From Dyella sp. OK004 (GTDB taxonomy: Bacteria; Pseudomonadota; Gammaproteobacteria; Xanthomonadales; Rhodanobacteraceae): a stretch of 64,000 nt of DNA. The position numbers were made by a program, and so were the translations under genes. The first letter of the stretch is position 1, and each line of letters starts with the position of its first letter. The notes beneath the pieces are model-generated. The model was not told the origin of the DNA. It searched no databases and saw nothing but the letters and a program-made list of their open reading frames with translations. The stretch spans positions 334,360-398,359 of the forward strand of contig NZ_FOZI01000005.1 in assembly GCF_900114495.1 (NCBI RefSeq), read 5' to 3'. Of the stretch, positions 18,380 to 27,131 are shown piece by piece.

Positions 18380-18387
18380 AAGATGCG

Positions 18388-20649
18388 TCAGAACGCCATA
18401 TCCACCGACAGGAAGCCCTGTCGCGGCGAACCGACCAGCAGCGACTGGAACGTGCCAGTGGGATCGCTGTTGGTGAAGCCGTTGCTGTCGATGGTGGCGA
18501 TGTATTTCTTGTTGAGCAGGTTGCTCACGTTCAACGACACCTTGAGGTTCTTGGCGAAGCCGACGTTCTTGCGCTCCCACGACAGGCCAGCGTCCCACAG
18601 CCAGAAGCCGGCGATGCGCTGGTCGTTGACGAAGGTGTAGTAGCGGGCGCCGGTGTACTTGGTGCCGAGGGTCGCGCGAAAGTCACCGAACTTGTACGAA
18701 ACTTCGCTGGCGAACATCTGCTTGGGCGAGTCGACCACGGTTTTGCCCTTGGCCGGAATCAGCGCGCCGTTATCGAGGTAGTTGTCCTTGTACTTGGCAT
18801 CGTTGTAGGTGGCTGAGTTGAACCAGCGCAGCGATTCGGTCGGCTGCCACACAAAGGTGAACTCCACGCCCTTGGAGTTGACCTTGCCCACGTTGGCGAT
18901 CTGGTTGGGGCAGCTCACCACGCCGGCGCAGGGCACGATTACCAGCAGGCGGTTCTTGAAGTCGATGTTGTACAGCGCCAGCGAGGACTGGATGGTGTGG
19001 TCGACGTAGCGCAGGCCCAGCTCGCTGTTGCTGGAGCGTTCCGGACGCAGCGTGCCACGCAGGCTGTCGAAGGTTTTCTGATCCGACGACCATGCGCCAT
19101 TGGCGCCAGGCTCGAACGCGTTCTGATTCATCGAGAACGACGCAAAGGTTTCCCAGCCATTGCCGAATTTGTAGTTGGCGCCGATCTGAGGCAGAAAATC
19201 GCTCTGGGCGGTCAATGCACCGCTGGCGCGACCGGGCAACAGGGCCACGGCATTGGTGGTGACGTTGTGGCCCTTGAAGCCGTAGTCGATGCGCAGCGCA
19301 TCATTCATCAGCGACCAGCTGTCTTGCAGGTACCACTGGCGGGTCAGCGTTTTGAAGCGCTGGCGGAATTTGGCGTGGTAGTACGTATCGTAGGTCTGGT
19401 CCTGATCGATCAGGCCGGACAGTGGGTTCGGTTGGAAGCTGCGCGCGATGGTGTAGTGGCTGTCCTCAAACCAGAAGCCACCTTCGAGATGATGACTGCC
19501 CAGGTCGTACGAGAGCGAGTTGACCATGCCGCCGCGCGTCATCAGGTAATGCGAAAGGCGCAGCGCGATCGGCGCGTCGCCCGGCGCAGGCGTGTAGGGC
19601 AGGTCGGAGAGCGGTGCGAACCAGTGACCCTGGCCCAGATCGTGGTGGTAGTACGGCTGCACGTTCAAGGTAAGGCGATCGTTGAGGAAGAACTCGCCCT
19701 TCACCGACACCAGCTCGTCGTTACGGATACCGTTGCCGTTGTAATAGGTATCGTCCGCCGTCTGCACGCAGCCGCTGTATTTGCCGTTGGCGATATCCAC
19801 TGCGCGCTGCCAATCCGGCGCGAGGTAGTCGAACTTGTAGCCGCAGCGCTTGAGCGTATCCAGCGAGAGATCGAGATAGGGCTGTTCGATACGGCGCACT
19901 ACGTCGAGCAGGCCGGTGACGCGACCACCGCTCCATTCGTACATGGCCTTGGTATTGAGCTGCTTCTGGGTCTGGCTGTCGTCGCCTTTCCACTTCGGTG
20001 CATCCACGTACATGCCGGAGATATAACCGCTGAAGCCGCCGATGCTGCCGGTGTCGGCGCGGATATAGCCGCGCTTGAAGCCATAAGAGCCACCGGTGGC
20101 GTTGACGCGCACGCCCGGCGTGGTGCTCGGGTTGTCGGTGTACAGTTGCACGGTGCCGCCAAGATTGCTGGTGGAGGCGGTGCCGAGCGCGCCGGAACCC
20201 TGCGACAGCTCCAGCTCGGCGAGGTTTTCACTGATCCATGCGCGCGTCACGCTAAGGCCATCGCCCGAGTGATAGTCGGTATTGCCCATCGGAATGCCGT
20301 CGAGCGTGTAGCCCAACTGCGTGTGGTTGAAGCCGCGCAGACTGATGCGCGAAGACCATTCGTCGGTGCCGAACGGATCGTTGGAAGCAAAGTGCACGCC
20401 CGGCATGGTCTGCAGCATCTGGATCGGGCTGGTGCCCGGCACGGCCTGGTCGATCTGAGTCTTGTCGATCTGCTGTACCTGGCGCGTGGCATTCTGGCCG
20501 ACTACCGAGATCGTCTCCAATACCTTGGCGTCCTTGGCGGCCGGTGCACTGGCATCGGCGGCAGACGGGCTGGTGTCGTCGGTGGCGTGGGCAAGCAGCG
20601 GGAACAGAGCGAACAGCGCAAGGCAAAGCGGAGTGCGGGGCAGCTTCAT
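18388..20649 (-). CDS. TonB-dependent outer-membrane receptor, substrate unknown
   Basis: 753 residues from the ATG at 20649, with a signal peptide ending at about ALFPLLAHA. The TonB box region is near ETISVVGQNA. The plug domain shows MLQTMPGVHFASNDPFG, ISLRGFNHTQLGYTLDGIPMG and ELSQGSGALGTASTSNLGG; the 22-strand barrel ends in GFLSVDMAF with the C-terminal aromatic needed for BAM recognition. No Fur-like site is visible upstream, unlike the receptor at 23239. It stands next to a di-heme cytochrome and within 2 kb of PQQ glucose dehydrogenase, which raises the possibility of a non-iron substrate. Confidence 0.88.
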   Translation of the reverse strand: MKLPRTPLCLALFALFPLLAHATDDTSPSAADASAPAAKDAKVLETISVVGQNATRQVQQIDKTQIDQAVPGTSPIQMLQTMPGVHFASNDPFGTDEWSSRISLRGFNHTQLGYTLDGIPMGNTDYHSGDGLSVTRAWISENLAELELSQGSGALGTASTSNLGGTVQLYTDNPSTTPGVRVNATGGSYGFKRGYIRADTGSIGGFSGYISGMYVDAPKWKGDDSQTQKQLNTKAMYEWSGGRVTGLLDVVRRIEQPYLDLSLDTLKRCGYKFDYLAPDWQRAVDIANGKYSGCVQTADDTYYNGNGIRNDELVSVKGEFFLNDRLTLNVQPYYHHDLGQGHWFAPLSDLPYTPAPGDAPIALRLSHYLMTRGGMVNSLSYDLGSHHLEGGFWFEDSHYTIARSFQPNPLSGLIDQDQTYDTYYHAKFRQRFKTLTRQWYLQDSWSLMNDALRIDYGFKGHNVTTNAVALLPGRASGALTAQSDFLPQIGANYKFGNGWETFASFSMNQNAFEPGANGAWSSDQKTFDSLRGTLRPERSSNSELGLRYVDHTIQSSLALYNIDFKNRLLVIVPCAGVVSCPNQIANVGKVNSKGVEFTFVWQPTESLRWFNSATYNDAKYKDNYLDNGALIPAKGKTVVDSPKQMFASEVSYKFGDFRATLGTKYTGARYYTFVNDQRIAGFWLWDAGLSWERKNVGFAKNLKVSLNVSNLLNKKYIATIDSNGFTNSDPTGTFQSLLVGSPRQGFLSVDMAF

Positions 20650-20868
20650 GTCGGGCCTTAGAGGTGGATGTTTTTGGGTGGCGCGCGCGGGAGGCGGGCG
20701 CACGTCAACGACGCGATGCGTATTGCAGTCGACGTGGGTTGCATGGTGGTTTAGGGGTGATTGCGGGGTGTCTGCGGGGAGGCGACAGGCGGGGGAGGTT
20801 GTCTAGACGACATGCCCTTTCCCCGGCCCTGTGGGAGAGGGGTCGGCTCTTGCGACGACTTCTCTACT

Positions 20869-21098
20869 TCGTCATTCCGGCGAAGGCCGGAATCCAGTGG
20901 CGTTGTCGCTTCGATTGTCGCGTTGTCGCGACTGGGCTCGCCTGCCGCGGGCTTCCGAACCGCTGCCGCGGCTCGGGTCACTTTCTCTTTGCTGGCCCAA
21001 AGAGAAAGTAACCAAAGAGAAAGTAACCAAAGAGAAATGGCCTGAAGAGCAGGCGGTGGGCTCTGTAGCTGCGCAGCTTCCAGTGTCAGGCGTCGGGT
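20869..21098 (+). repeat. Dispersed long repeat, copy 3 (with tandem addition)
   Basis: The longest copy. It has the CGTCATTCCGGCGAAGGCC palindrome at its left end, the shared core, the TTTCTCTTTG/CAAAGAGAAA hairpin (20982-21007), and then the 15-bp unit GTAACCAAAGAGAAA twice instead of once. It occupies most of the 478-bp gap (20650-21127) between the orphan receptor and the PepSY gene; the rest of the gap holds no gene. Confidence 0.85.
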
Positions 21099-21127
21099 CA
21101 GCCAGCCTCGACACTCACATCGCGACG

Positions 21128-22687
21128 CTATGTGTTATCCGCCCACACGCTATTCGCGTCTCCCTGCAACGCACGCTTTCTACTTGCCCGCGCAAGCCAC
21201 GCGAAGCCGACACCCAGGGCGATGCCGGTGAGGTCTACGCTGAATACGGCAAGGGTTTGCGGTGTCCATGGGGTGGACCATGCGGCTGTGTTGCGGATGA
21301 GGTCGAAGCTGGCCACGGCTATGTAGGCGGCGGCGGTGATCAGCAGCAGTTCGCTGGCGGCGCGGGTGATGGGGCGCAGGCAGGTGTAGGCGATGGCGAG
21401 TGCTGCGCTGCCGTAGCATGCGGCGTTTTGTAGTGGGGCGGGATGGATGCCTGCGCTGTCTGCGATGGCGGTGGCGGCAAAGGCGGCGGCGATGCCGAGG
21501 CAGGTGCCGATGCACACGCCTAGTGTGGCTCTGGCCATCACCAGTGTCTTGAGTGGTTGCTCTGGCTGTCTGCGTTTGCGGCGCGATTCGATCCACAGCA
21601 GGTTGCCGGAGTAGAACAGGAAGGCGCAGGCGAGGCCGAGGATGAAGTAGAGCCATTGCAAGGCGCGGCCGCCGAAGCTGCCGAAGTGCAGGGCGTAGAT
21701 GGAGGCGTTGGTGAGGCCGTTGGTGCTGTGGGTATCGCCGACGTGTTTTTCCAGCACTTCGCCGGTGGCGCCGCGCAGGGCGATGGTGCCGTAGGTGCCG
21801 ATGGTGTGTTGGGAGAGGCCTCGCACTTGCACCAGGGCGTTGGCATCGCCGTAGTGGTCGAAGTGGATGTAGTCGGGTTCGAAGGTGGTGACGCCGGTGG
21901 CGAGGGCGGCGGCTCTGGCGCATGCGACGAGCTCATCTACCGGCAACGTGGGTGCGCTGTGGCCGCTGGCTTCGACGATGGGAGCGGTGGCGATGGCTTT
22001 GGCGAAGGCGTCGTTGAGCTTGCCGTCGAAAGCGATCAGGTTGAGGGCGGCGAACAGCGGTACGAACAGGCACATCAGGGCGCCGGTGACGGCGAAGATG
22101 ATGTGGAACGGCAGGCTGAGTACGCCGATGACGTTGTGGGCGTCTTGCCATAGCCGCTTGAGGTTGCGGCCGGGGCGTAGCGCGAACAGGTCGCCGAGCA
22201 ATTGCGGCAGATGGATCAGCAGGCCGGATATCAACGCGAGGCCATAGATCACGCTGACGATGCCCATCAGGTACAGGCCGACCACCGGAATGCCGAGCGA
22301 ATCGTGCAGTGCATAGACGAAGTCCGCGAGGTTGCCGCGCGTGGCGCCTTCGTCGTCGGTGGGGTGTTCCAGTGCGTCGGCAGTGGCGAAGTGGGCCTCG
22401 CCATCGTTCCAGTACACGTAGGGCGCCTGCGAGGTGACTGGCGGCGGAAGCACCACGCCGAAGTCCGTGCCGGCCTTGGGGTGGGTCTGCAGCAGTCGGT
22501 CGATCAGTGTTTGCAGCGGGACTTCTTTGGCGGGCGTGCTGCGCCAGGGTGGGTTCTGCCATAGCGCGATGTCGTGATGGAACACGGTGAGTGCGCCGGC
22601 GTAGAAAGCGACGAACAGCGCGAAACCGGCGAGCAGGCCGGTCCAGGTGTGTACGGTCTGGAAGGTGCGGATGGTGGAGGATTTCAT
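21128..22687 (-). CDS. PepSY-associated transmembrane protein (iron-uptake operon)
   Basis: 519 residues from the ATG at 22687. PepSY_TM family: an N-terminal TVHTWTGLLAGFALFVAFYAG helix (here RTFQTVHTWTGLL), then ALHDSLGIPVVGLYLMGIVS, WQDAHNVIGVLSLPFHIIFAVTGALM, a periplasmic domain, GSFGGRALQWLYFILGLACAFLFYSGNLLWIESRR, and three more helices. Such proteins accompany siderophore receptors and are thought to reduce or release ferric siderophores in the periplasm. An in-frame upstream extension is not credible. It is the last gene of a four-gene iron operon, 8 bp after the DUF3649 gene. Confidence 0.86.
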   Translation of the reverse strand: MKSSTIRTFQTVHTWTGLLAGFALFVAFYAGALTVFHHDIALWQNPPWRSTPAKEVPLQTLIDRLLQTHPKAGTDFGVVLPPPVTSQAPYVYWNDGEAHFATADALEHPTDDEGATRGNLADFVYALHDSLGIPVVGLYLMGIVSVIYGLALISGLLIHLPQLLGDLFALRPGRNLKRLWQDAHNVIGVLSLPFHIIFAVTGALMCLFVPLFAALNLIAFDGKLNDAFAKAIATAPIVEASGHSAPTLPVDELVACARAAALATGVTTFEPDYIHFDHYGDANALVQVRGLSQHTIGTYGTIALRGATGEVLEKHVGDTHSTNGLTNASIYALHFGSFGGRALQWLYFILGLACAFLFYSGNLLWIESRRKRRQPEQPLKTLVMARATLGVCIGTCLGIAAAFAATAIADSAGIHPAPLQNAACYGSAALAIAYTCLRPITRAASELLLITAAAYIAVASFDLIRNTAAWSTPWTPQTLAVFSVDLTGIALGVGFAWLARASRKRALQGDANSVWADNT

Positions 22688-22695
22688 CGATGCGC

Positions 22696-22956
22696 TCAGC
22701 CGGCGGCGAGGTGGCGCGAGAGCCACAGCAAGGCGAAGATCAGCGCATTGGCCGCGCCCAGCGTGAGCCAGGCACGCGTGCCGTTGCGGAATAAATAGCT
22801 GCCGATCATCACCCCGGCCCATAGCGGGAAAAACAACAGCAATACGGGGATCAGCCAGGTCTGGCCGTGGTCGGGAAGCCAGTGCAGCACGAGGGCCAGT
22901 AGCAGTCCTGACAACGGAAAGCCGGCCAGCGTGCCGGCGAGGCAGCGCGCGATCAT
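22696..22956 (-). CDS. Small membrane protein, DUF3649 type
   Basis: 86 residues with three hydrophobic segments. The pattern (PLSGLLLALVLHWLP, FPLWAGVMIGSYLFRNGTRAWLTL) fits DUF3649, a family found beside DUF3325 and PepSY proteins in siderophore-uptake operons. Its ATG at 22956 overlaps the DUF3325 stop (4-bp overlap), so the two are coupled. The molecular role is not known. Confidence 0.72.
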   Translation of the reverse strand: MIARCLAGTLAGFPLSGLLLALVLHWLPDHGQTWLIPVLLLFFPLWAGVMIGSYLFRNGTRAWLTLGAANALIFALLWLSRHLAAG

Positions 22957-23225
22957 CGATCCGCCCCGCGTTCGCGTGGCGGGGGGACGCGCCATGCCAG
23001 ATACGGCAACACCACGCAGCCAATCATCAATGTCGTGAGCGCCGCCATGATGCCCGGACCGACTCCGGCCGCATCGATCCATGCGGCCAACCCACCCGCC
23101 ACACATGTCACCGCCGACCAGCGCGCATAAGCCGGCAGCGGTGTGGTGCGTAGCCGCTGCTGCGGGCTGGCGAGATACAACAGCAGCGTGCCGGCAATGC
23201 AGAACAGCGTGGCGAGCAGGGCCAT
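22953..23225 (-). CDS. Small membrane protein, DUF3325 type
   Basis: 90 residues with three hydrophobic stretches: an N-terminal LLATLFCIAGTLLLYLASPQQ followed by a basic loop, a middle helix, and an IGCVVLPYLAW helix. This matches DUF3325, a partner family of PepSY and DUF3649 in iron-siderophore operons. It starts 13 bp after the receptor stop and overlaps the next gene. Function is unknown; a complex with PepSY is a context inference. Confidence 0.72.
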   Translation of the reverse strand: MALLATLFCIAGTLLLYLASPQQRLRTTPLPAYARWSAVTCVAGGLAAWIDAAGVGPGIMAALTTLMIGCVVLPYLAWRVPPPRERGADR

Positions 23226-23238
23226 GGGTATCCGCGCC

Positions 23239-25464
23239 TTAGAACCGGTAGGTCACGTTCAATTGCCAGTTCGTCGGCGCGCCGTAGTAACCCTGCGCCC
23301 AATACAGACTGGTGATGTATTTGCGGTTGGTGAGGTTGTCGGCGTTGAGCGTGGCGCTCCATGATGGGCTGAAGTCGTAGTTCGCCATCAGCCCGAGCAG
23401 GGCGTAGCTGCCCTGGCGGGTATAGATCTCGCGGCCCTGCGTATCCAGGACGCCCTGGTCGCGCACGATCTGGTCCTGCCAGCGCAGCGTGCCGCCTACT
23501 TTGAGTCCGGGAATCCACGGCATGCGATAGGTGGTGGTGAGGCGCAGCGTGCGGCGCGGTACATAGGTGCGCACGCTGTGTTCCTGTGGGTCTTCGATGC
23601 GCAGCTGGGTGTAGCCGGCACTCGCTTCCCAGTTCGGTGTGAGGCTGCCGGCGACGTCGAACTCGTAGCCGGTGGAGGTGGCATTGATGCCGCGATAGTA
23701 GCTCTGCCCAGTGGTTGGGTTGATACCCATCGATTCGGCGTAGTTGTTCTGGCGTGAGCGGAACACGGCGAACGAGGCGTTGAGGCGCTGGTTCATCCAT
23801 GCGCCCTTGATGCCGGCCTCCACGTTGTCGCCGGTGACTGGGTCGAGCACGCGATTGCTGATGTCCACCTGCGTCTGCGGGTTGAAGATCTTGGCGTAGC
23901 TGGCGTACAGCGAGTAATGCGCGTTGAGGTCGTACACCGCACCGGCGAACGGAGTGGACTTGGTTTTCTCGTAGGCGCTCGGCACACCGTAGTTCTGGCC
24001 AGTGCTGCGGATATGGGTGAGGCTGGTGCCGGTGATGAGCTTGAGCTCATCGGTGAGATTCCAGCGCGCAGTGGCGTACGCGCTGCGGCGGCGGATATGG
24101 AACTGCGCACCCTGGAACGAGGCATCGAACGAAGGCTTGGGGTAGTTGCCGGTCCAGGCCCACAGGCTGGGCAACGGCGTACCGATATCAGCGGAGTAGC
24201 CGGAGAGTTGATCCACATCGCTCTTGCCCGCGTTTACACCGAGCACCAGCTGATGTTCGCGGCCGGCGAGGGTGAATGGCCCGCTGGCATAGAGGTCGGC
24301 GTAGTACTGCTTCTCGGTGCTGGTGTAGCGCGAGGGATAGCTGTACAGGCCGAGTCCGGTCGCCACATCGGGCGTGCCGTAGACGTAGAACAGTTCGCTG
24401 TTGTTGGTGAGGCGGCGATAGTTGAGCGCTGCCTTGAGATTCCAGCCGCTGCCGAAGTCGTGCGACAGCGCCAGGAACGACTGCGTGTTGGTGGAATTCC
24501 AGTGCGCCCAATCCGTCGAGGTGCTGGTGGAACGCCGGTAGTCGGTCGGCGTACCGTCGGTGTTGTACAGCGGCAGTGCGCCCCACATCGGGTTGCGCGG
24601 CGAATTCTTCTGCCAGGTGAGGCCGGCGGAGAGCAAGGTGTTGGCGCCAAGATCCGCTTCCAGCATGCCGGCGGCGATCTTTTTGCGCATGGAGTAGCGA
24701 TCCAGATAGCTGTCGCTGTCCTGATCGGCGAGCACCAGGCGGCCGCGAACGCTGGCCGACTTGTTGAGCGGACCGGAGAGATCGCCGTCGAGGCGGCGAT
24801 GGTTCCAACTGCCCACCGTGGCGCTCACGCTGCCTTGCAGATCCGCCGTGGGCCGCTTGCGCACGAAGTTGATGGTGGCCGACGGGTTGCCCGTGAAGGA
24901 GAGCAGGCCGTTGGCGCCGCGCAGCACTTCGATATGGTCGTAGATGGCGGTATCGATATCGCCTTCCTGCTGGCCGTTGGCGAAGGGCAGGCCGAGGCCG
25001 TCGGTGAGGAAGTTGGTGATGTCGAAGCCGCGCGCGGTGTAGTAGGTGCGGTCGGTTTCGATCTTCTCCACGTTGATGCCGGTGCTGCGCGCGAGCACGT
25101 CGTTGACGCTGGTGAGGCCGAAGTCATCCATCTGTGTGCGGGTGATTACGCTCACCGATTGCGGTGTTTCGCGTAGCGACAGTGGCAGTCGTGTGGCGCC
25201 GCTGGCGACCGGTGTGGTGTACGAGCCGGTGCCTTCCGTGCTGTTGCGATCGATGTTGGCGGTCGCGACGACGCCTTCCAGGTTGGTGACGTGTTCCGCT
25301 TTCGTCGCATTGCGGTGCTTGTTCACGGCGTCGTTGTCTTCGGCCGTGGGTTGCTCGGTGGCGAGGGCGGAGAACGACAGCAGGCACGACAGCACCAGCA
25401 GGTTGCGATGAAGCGTTTGAGGGGCAAAACGGGAACGTCGACGGGTAGGCATGTGGCCGGCCAC
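23239..25464 (-). CDS. TonB-dependent siderophore receptor
   Basis: 741 residues from a GTG at 25464 (AAGGA ahead); an ATG at 25452 is the alternative. Signal peptide about residues 14-36. The plug domain is of the ferric-siderophore type: LPLSLRETPQSVSVITRTQMDDFG, VLARSTGINVEKIETDRTYYTARGFDI, IDTAIYDHIEVLRGANGLLSFTGNPSATINFVRKRPT. The C-terminus ends in LNVTYRF with the terminal Phe. A Fur-like site lies 105 bp upstream and three membrane-protein genes follow on the same strand. The siderophore is unknown; FhuE/FpvA/FoxA-type hydroxamate is plausible. Confidence 0.9.
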   Translation of the reverse strand: MAGHMPTRRRSRFAPQTLHRNLLVLSCLLSFSALATEQPTAEDNDAVNKHRNATKAEHVTNLEGVVATANIDRNSTEGTGSYTTPVASGATRLPLSLRETPQSVSVITRTQMDDFGLTSVNDVLARSTGINVEKIETDRTYYTARGFDITNFLTDGLGLPFANGQQEGDIDTAIYDHIEVLRGANGLLSFTGNPSATINFVRKRPTADLQGSVSATVGSWNHRRLDGDLSGPLNKSASVRGRLVLADQDSDSYLDRYSMRKKIAAGMLEADLGANTLLSAGLTWQKNSPRNPMWGALPLYNTDGTPTDYRRSTSTSTDWAHWNSTNTQSFLALSHDFGSGWNLKAALNYRRLTNNSELFYVYGTPDVATGLGLYSYPSRYTSTEKQYYADLYASGPFTLAGREHQLVLGVNAGKSDVDQLSGYSADIGTPLPSLWAWTGNYPKPSFDASFQGAQFHIRRRSAYATARWNLTDELKLITGTSLTHIRSTGQNYGVPSAYEKTKSTPFAGAVYDLNAHYSLYASYAKIFNPQTQVDISNRVLDPVTGDNVEAGIKGAWMNQRLNASFAVFRSRQNNYAESMGINPTTGQSYYRGINATSTGYEFDVAGSLTPNWEASAGYTQLRIEDPQEHSVRTYVPRRTLRLTTTYRMPWIPGLKVGGTLRWQDQIVRDQGVLDTQGREIYTRQGSYALLGLMANYDFSPSWSATLNADNLTNRKYITSLYWAQGYYGAPTNWQLNVTYRF

Positions 25465-25568
25465 AGGGCTTCCTTGGTGCGATGGCTCTTGGCGGGAGGC
25501 ATCGAAGGGGAGGGAGCGGCTGGGTCGACGGGGGGGCGACGTGGCGTGCTGGTGCGTTGGATCTAGAT

Positions 25569-25584
25569 GATAATAATTCTTATC
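25569..25584. promoter_or_regulatory. Putative Fur box
   Basis: GATAATAATTCTTATC, an AT-rich dyad (GATAA..TTATC) close to the Fur consensus, in otherwise GC-rich DNA, 105 bp ahead of the siderophore receptor start. Iron-repressed expression of the four-gene operon is the natural inference. Confidence 0.75.
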
Positions 25585-25618
25585 TTGTCATGTGGGCAAG
25601 AGTGGGCATGCTCCCTAC

Positions 25619-25840
25619 TCGTCATTCCGGCGAAGGCCGGAATCCAGTGGCGTTGTCGCTCGGTTGTCGCGTCTGCGTGCCCGGGCTCGCCTGCGGCGGG
25701 CTTCCGAACCGCTGCCGCGGTCCGGGTCACTTTCTCTTTGCTGGCCCAAAGAGAAAGTAACCAAAGAGAAATGGCCTGAAGAGCGGACCGTGCGCTTCGT
25801 AGCTACGCCTTTTCCAGTGTCAGGCGTCGGGATGATTTTC
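25619..25840 (+). repeat. Dispersed long repeat, copy 4
   Basis: Near-identical to copies 1 and 3 from the CGTCATTCCGGCGAAGGCC palindrome through the TTTCTCTTTG/CAAAGAGAAA hairpin to GTCAGGCGTCGGGATGA. It lies in the 489-bp gap between the siderophore receptor and phnM, together with the Fur box and a single REP unit at 25913-25938; there is no gene in this gap. Confidence 0.85.
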
Positions 25841-25912
25841 TTCGAAGCCTTTCCGTCCAGCCCTCGCCGCAAAGAGGACCCGTTACGGGCTCGCTTCGCA
25901 TCGACAGCGCGC

Positions 25913-25938
25913 GGTAAGAGCGCACCCTGTGCGCGATG
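25913..25938 (+). repeat. Single REP-like unit
   Basis: One unit of the AGAGCGCACCCTGTGCGCGAT palindrome family, 16 bp past the phnM stop codon on the opposite side of the gap. See the paired forms at 5820 and 16698. Confidence 0.65.
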
Positions 25939-25953
25939 CTTTTGCGAAGCGAC

Positions 25954-27096
25954 TCAGAACGACCGATTGCCGCTCACCCACACGTTGCGCACGATGGGTA
26001 AGCCGTCGACGGTATGCATGCGTACGAGGTCGGCGCGCAGGCCGGTTTTCAGTTCGCCGCGGTCTTTGAAGCCGAGCGCGCGGGCTGGGTTGGAGGAGAC
26101 GGTGGCGATGGCGCGTGGCATGGACCAGCCGGCTTGTGTGTGTAGCAGGAAGGCGCCGTGCAGGAGGCTGGCGGGGACGTAGTCGGAGGAGAGCATGTCG
26201 AGGCTGCCGGCTTCGGCCAGGGTCAGTGCGGCGACGTTGCCGGAGTGGGAGCCGCCGCGTACGACGTTGGGTGCGCCCATGACGGTGGTTAGGCCGAGTT
26301 TGCGTGCGGCGTCGGCGGCTTCGCGGGTGGTGGGGAATTCGGAAATGCTGACGCCGATGCGGTGGGCGTGTTCGACCTGGGTGGTGTCGGTGTCGTCGTG
26401 GCTGGCGAGCACGATGTCCTGGCCTTCCACCATCGCCAGTACGGCTTTCTCGTGACGCGCGCTGTAGGTGGCCTGTTGTTCGACGCGCTGCTTCACGACG
26501 TTGTCAAATTCGTGCTCGGTCCAGCTTGTGTGATTCTTGCTGTAGTACTTGCGGTACTGCTGGATGTCGCGGTACTGGCGCTGGCCGGGTGTGTGATCCA
26601 TCAGCGAAATCAGGCGTACGCTGCTGTGGCGCATCAGCGGTTCCAGCGCTTCGATCAGGCGCGGGTAGGCGAGTTCGCAGCGCAGGTGGATCCAGTGGTC
26701 GGCGCGCAGGGCGCCGCTGTTCTGACCGGCGAGGATGGCGTCATAGGTGCTGCGCAAGGTTTCGATGCGCACGCTTTCCTCTTCGAGGTCGCCGACGGAG
26801 AGCGCGTCGAACACAGTGGTGATGCCGGCGGCGACGACTTGCGCATCGTGCGTGAGCACGGCCGGCAGCGATGGCCACAGCACACCCGCTCGTGGCATCA
26901 GATGCTTTTCCAGGTTATCGGTGTGCAGCTCGATCAGGCCGGGGATGACGTAGTCGCCCTCGCAGTCGATGGCGCCCGGCGCCTGGGTGGCGCCTTCGTC
27001 GATCAGGCGGATAAAGCCGTTGCGGGCGATCAGCGTGCCGTGCAGCACGCGGTCGTTGAGCACGATGTTGGCGTTGGTCAGGACTAAGTCGTTCAT
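25954..27096 (-). CDS. phnM: Alpha-D-ribose 1-methylphosphonate 5-triphosphate diphosphatase
   Basis: PhnM removes pyrophosphate from ribose 1-methylphosphonate 5-triphosphate in the carbon-phosphorus lyase pathway. 380 residues. Amidohydrolase fold: metal ligands in VIPGLIELHTDNLEKHLMPR (the HTDN motif typical of PhnM), DALSVGDLEEESVR, LISLMDHTPGQRQYRD, LASHDDTDTTQVEHAH, and GAPNVVRGGSHSGNVAA. The ATG at 27096 is taken as start; a much longer in-frame extension overlaps phnL and is spurious. It lies 35 bp after phnL, last in the phnGHIJKLM unit. Confidence 0.95.
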   Translation of the reverse strand: MNDLVLTNANIVLNDRVLHGTLIARNGFIRLIDEGATQAPGAIDCEGDYVIPGLIELHTDNLEKHLMPRAGVLWPSLPAVLTHDAQVVAAGITTVFDALSVGDLEEESVRIETLRSTYDAILAGQNSGALRADHWIHLRCELAYPRLIEALEPLMRHSSVRLISLMDHTPGQRQYRDIQQYRKYYSKNHTSWTEHEFDNVVKQRVEQQATYSARHEKAVLAMVEGQDIVLASHDDTDTTQVEHAHRIGVSISEFPTTREAADAARKLGLTTVMGAPNVVRGGSHSGNVAALTLAEAGSLDMLSSDYVPASLLHGAFLLHTQAGWSMPRAIATVSSNPARALGFKDRGELKTGLRADLVRMHTVDGLPIVRNVWVSGNRSF

Positions 27097-27131
27097 GGGA
27101 TCGTCGGTATGGGTTCGTCGATTGGATGGAT

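Noticed and set aside
18997..20661. 554-codon plus-strand frame opposite the TonB receptor
   Set aside because: Antisense shadow of a clear receptor gene; no domain or start signal.
25592..26182. Reading frames spanning the long dispersed repeats (also near 5600, 11400 and 20950)
   Set aside because: The same peptide text recurs because the DNA repeat recurs; lengths differ per copy and no start signals fit.
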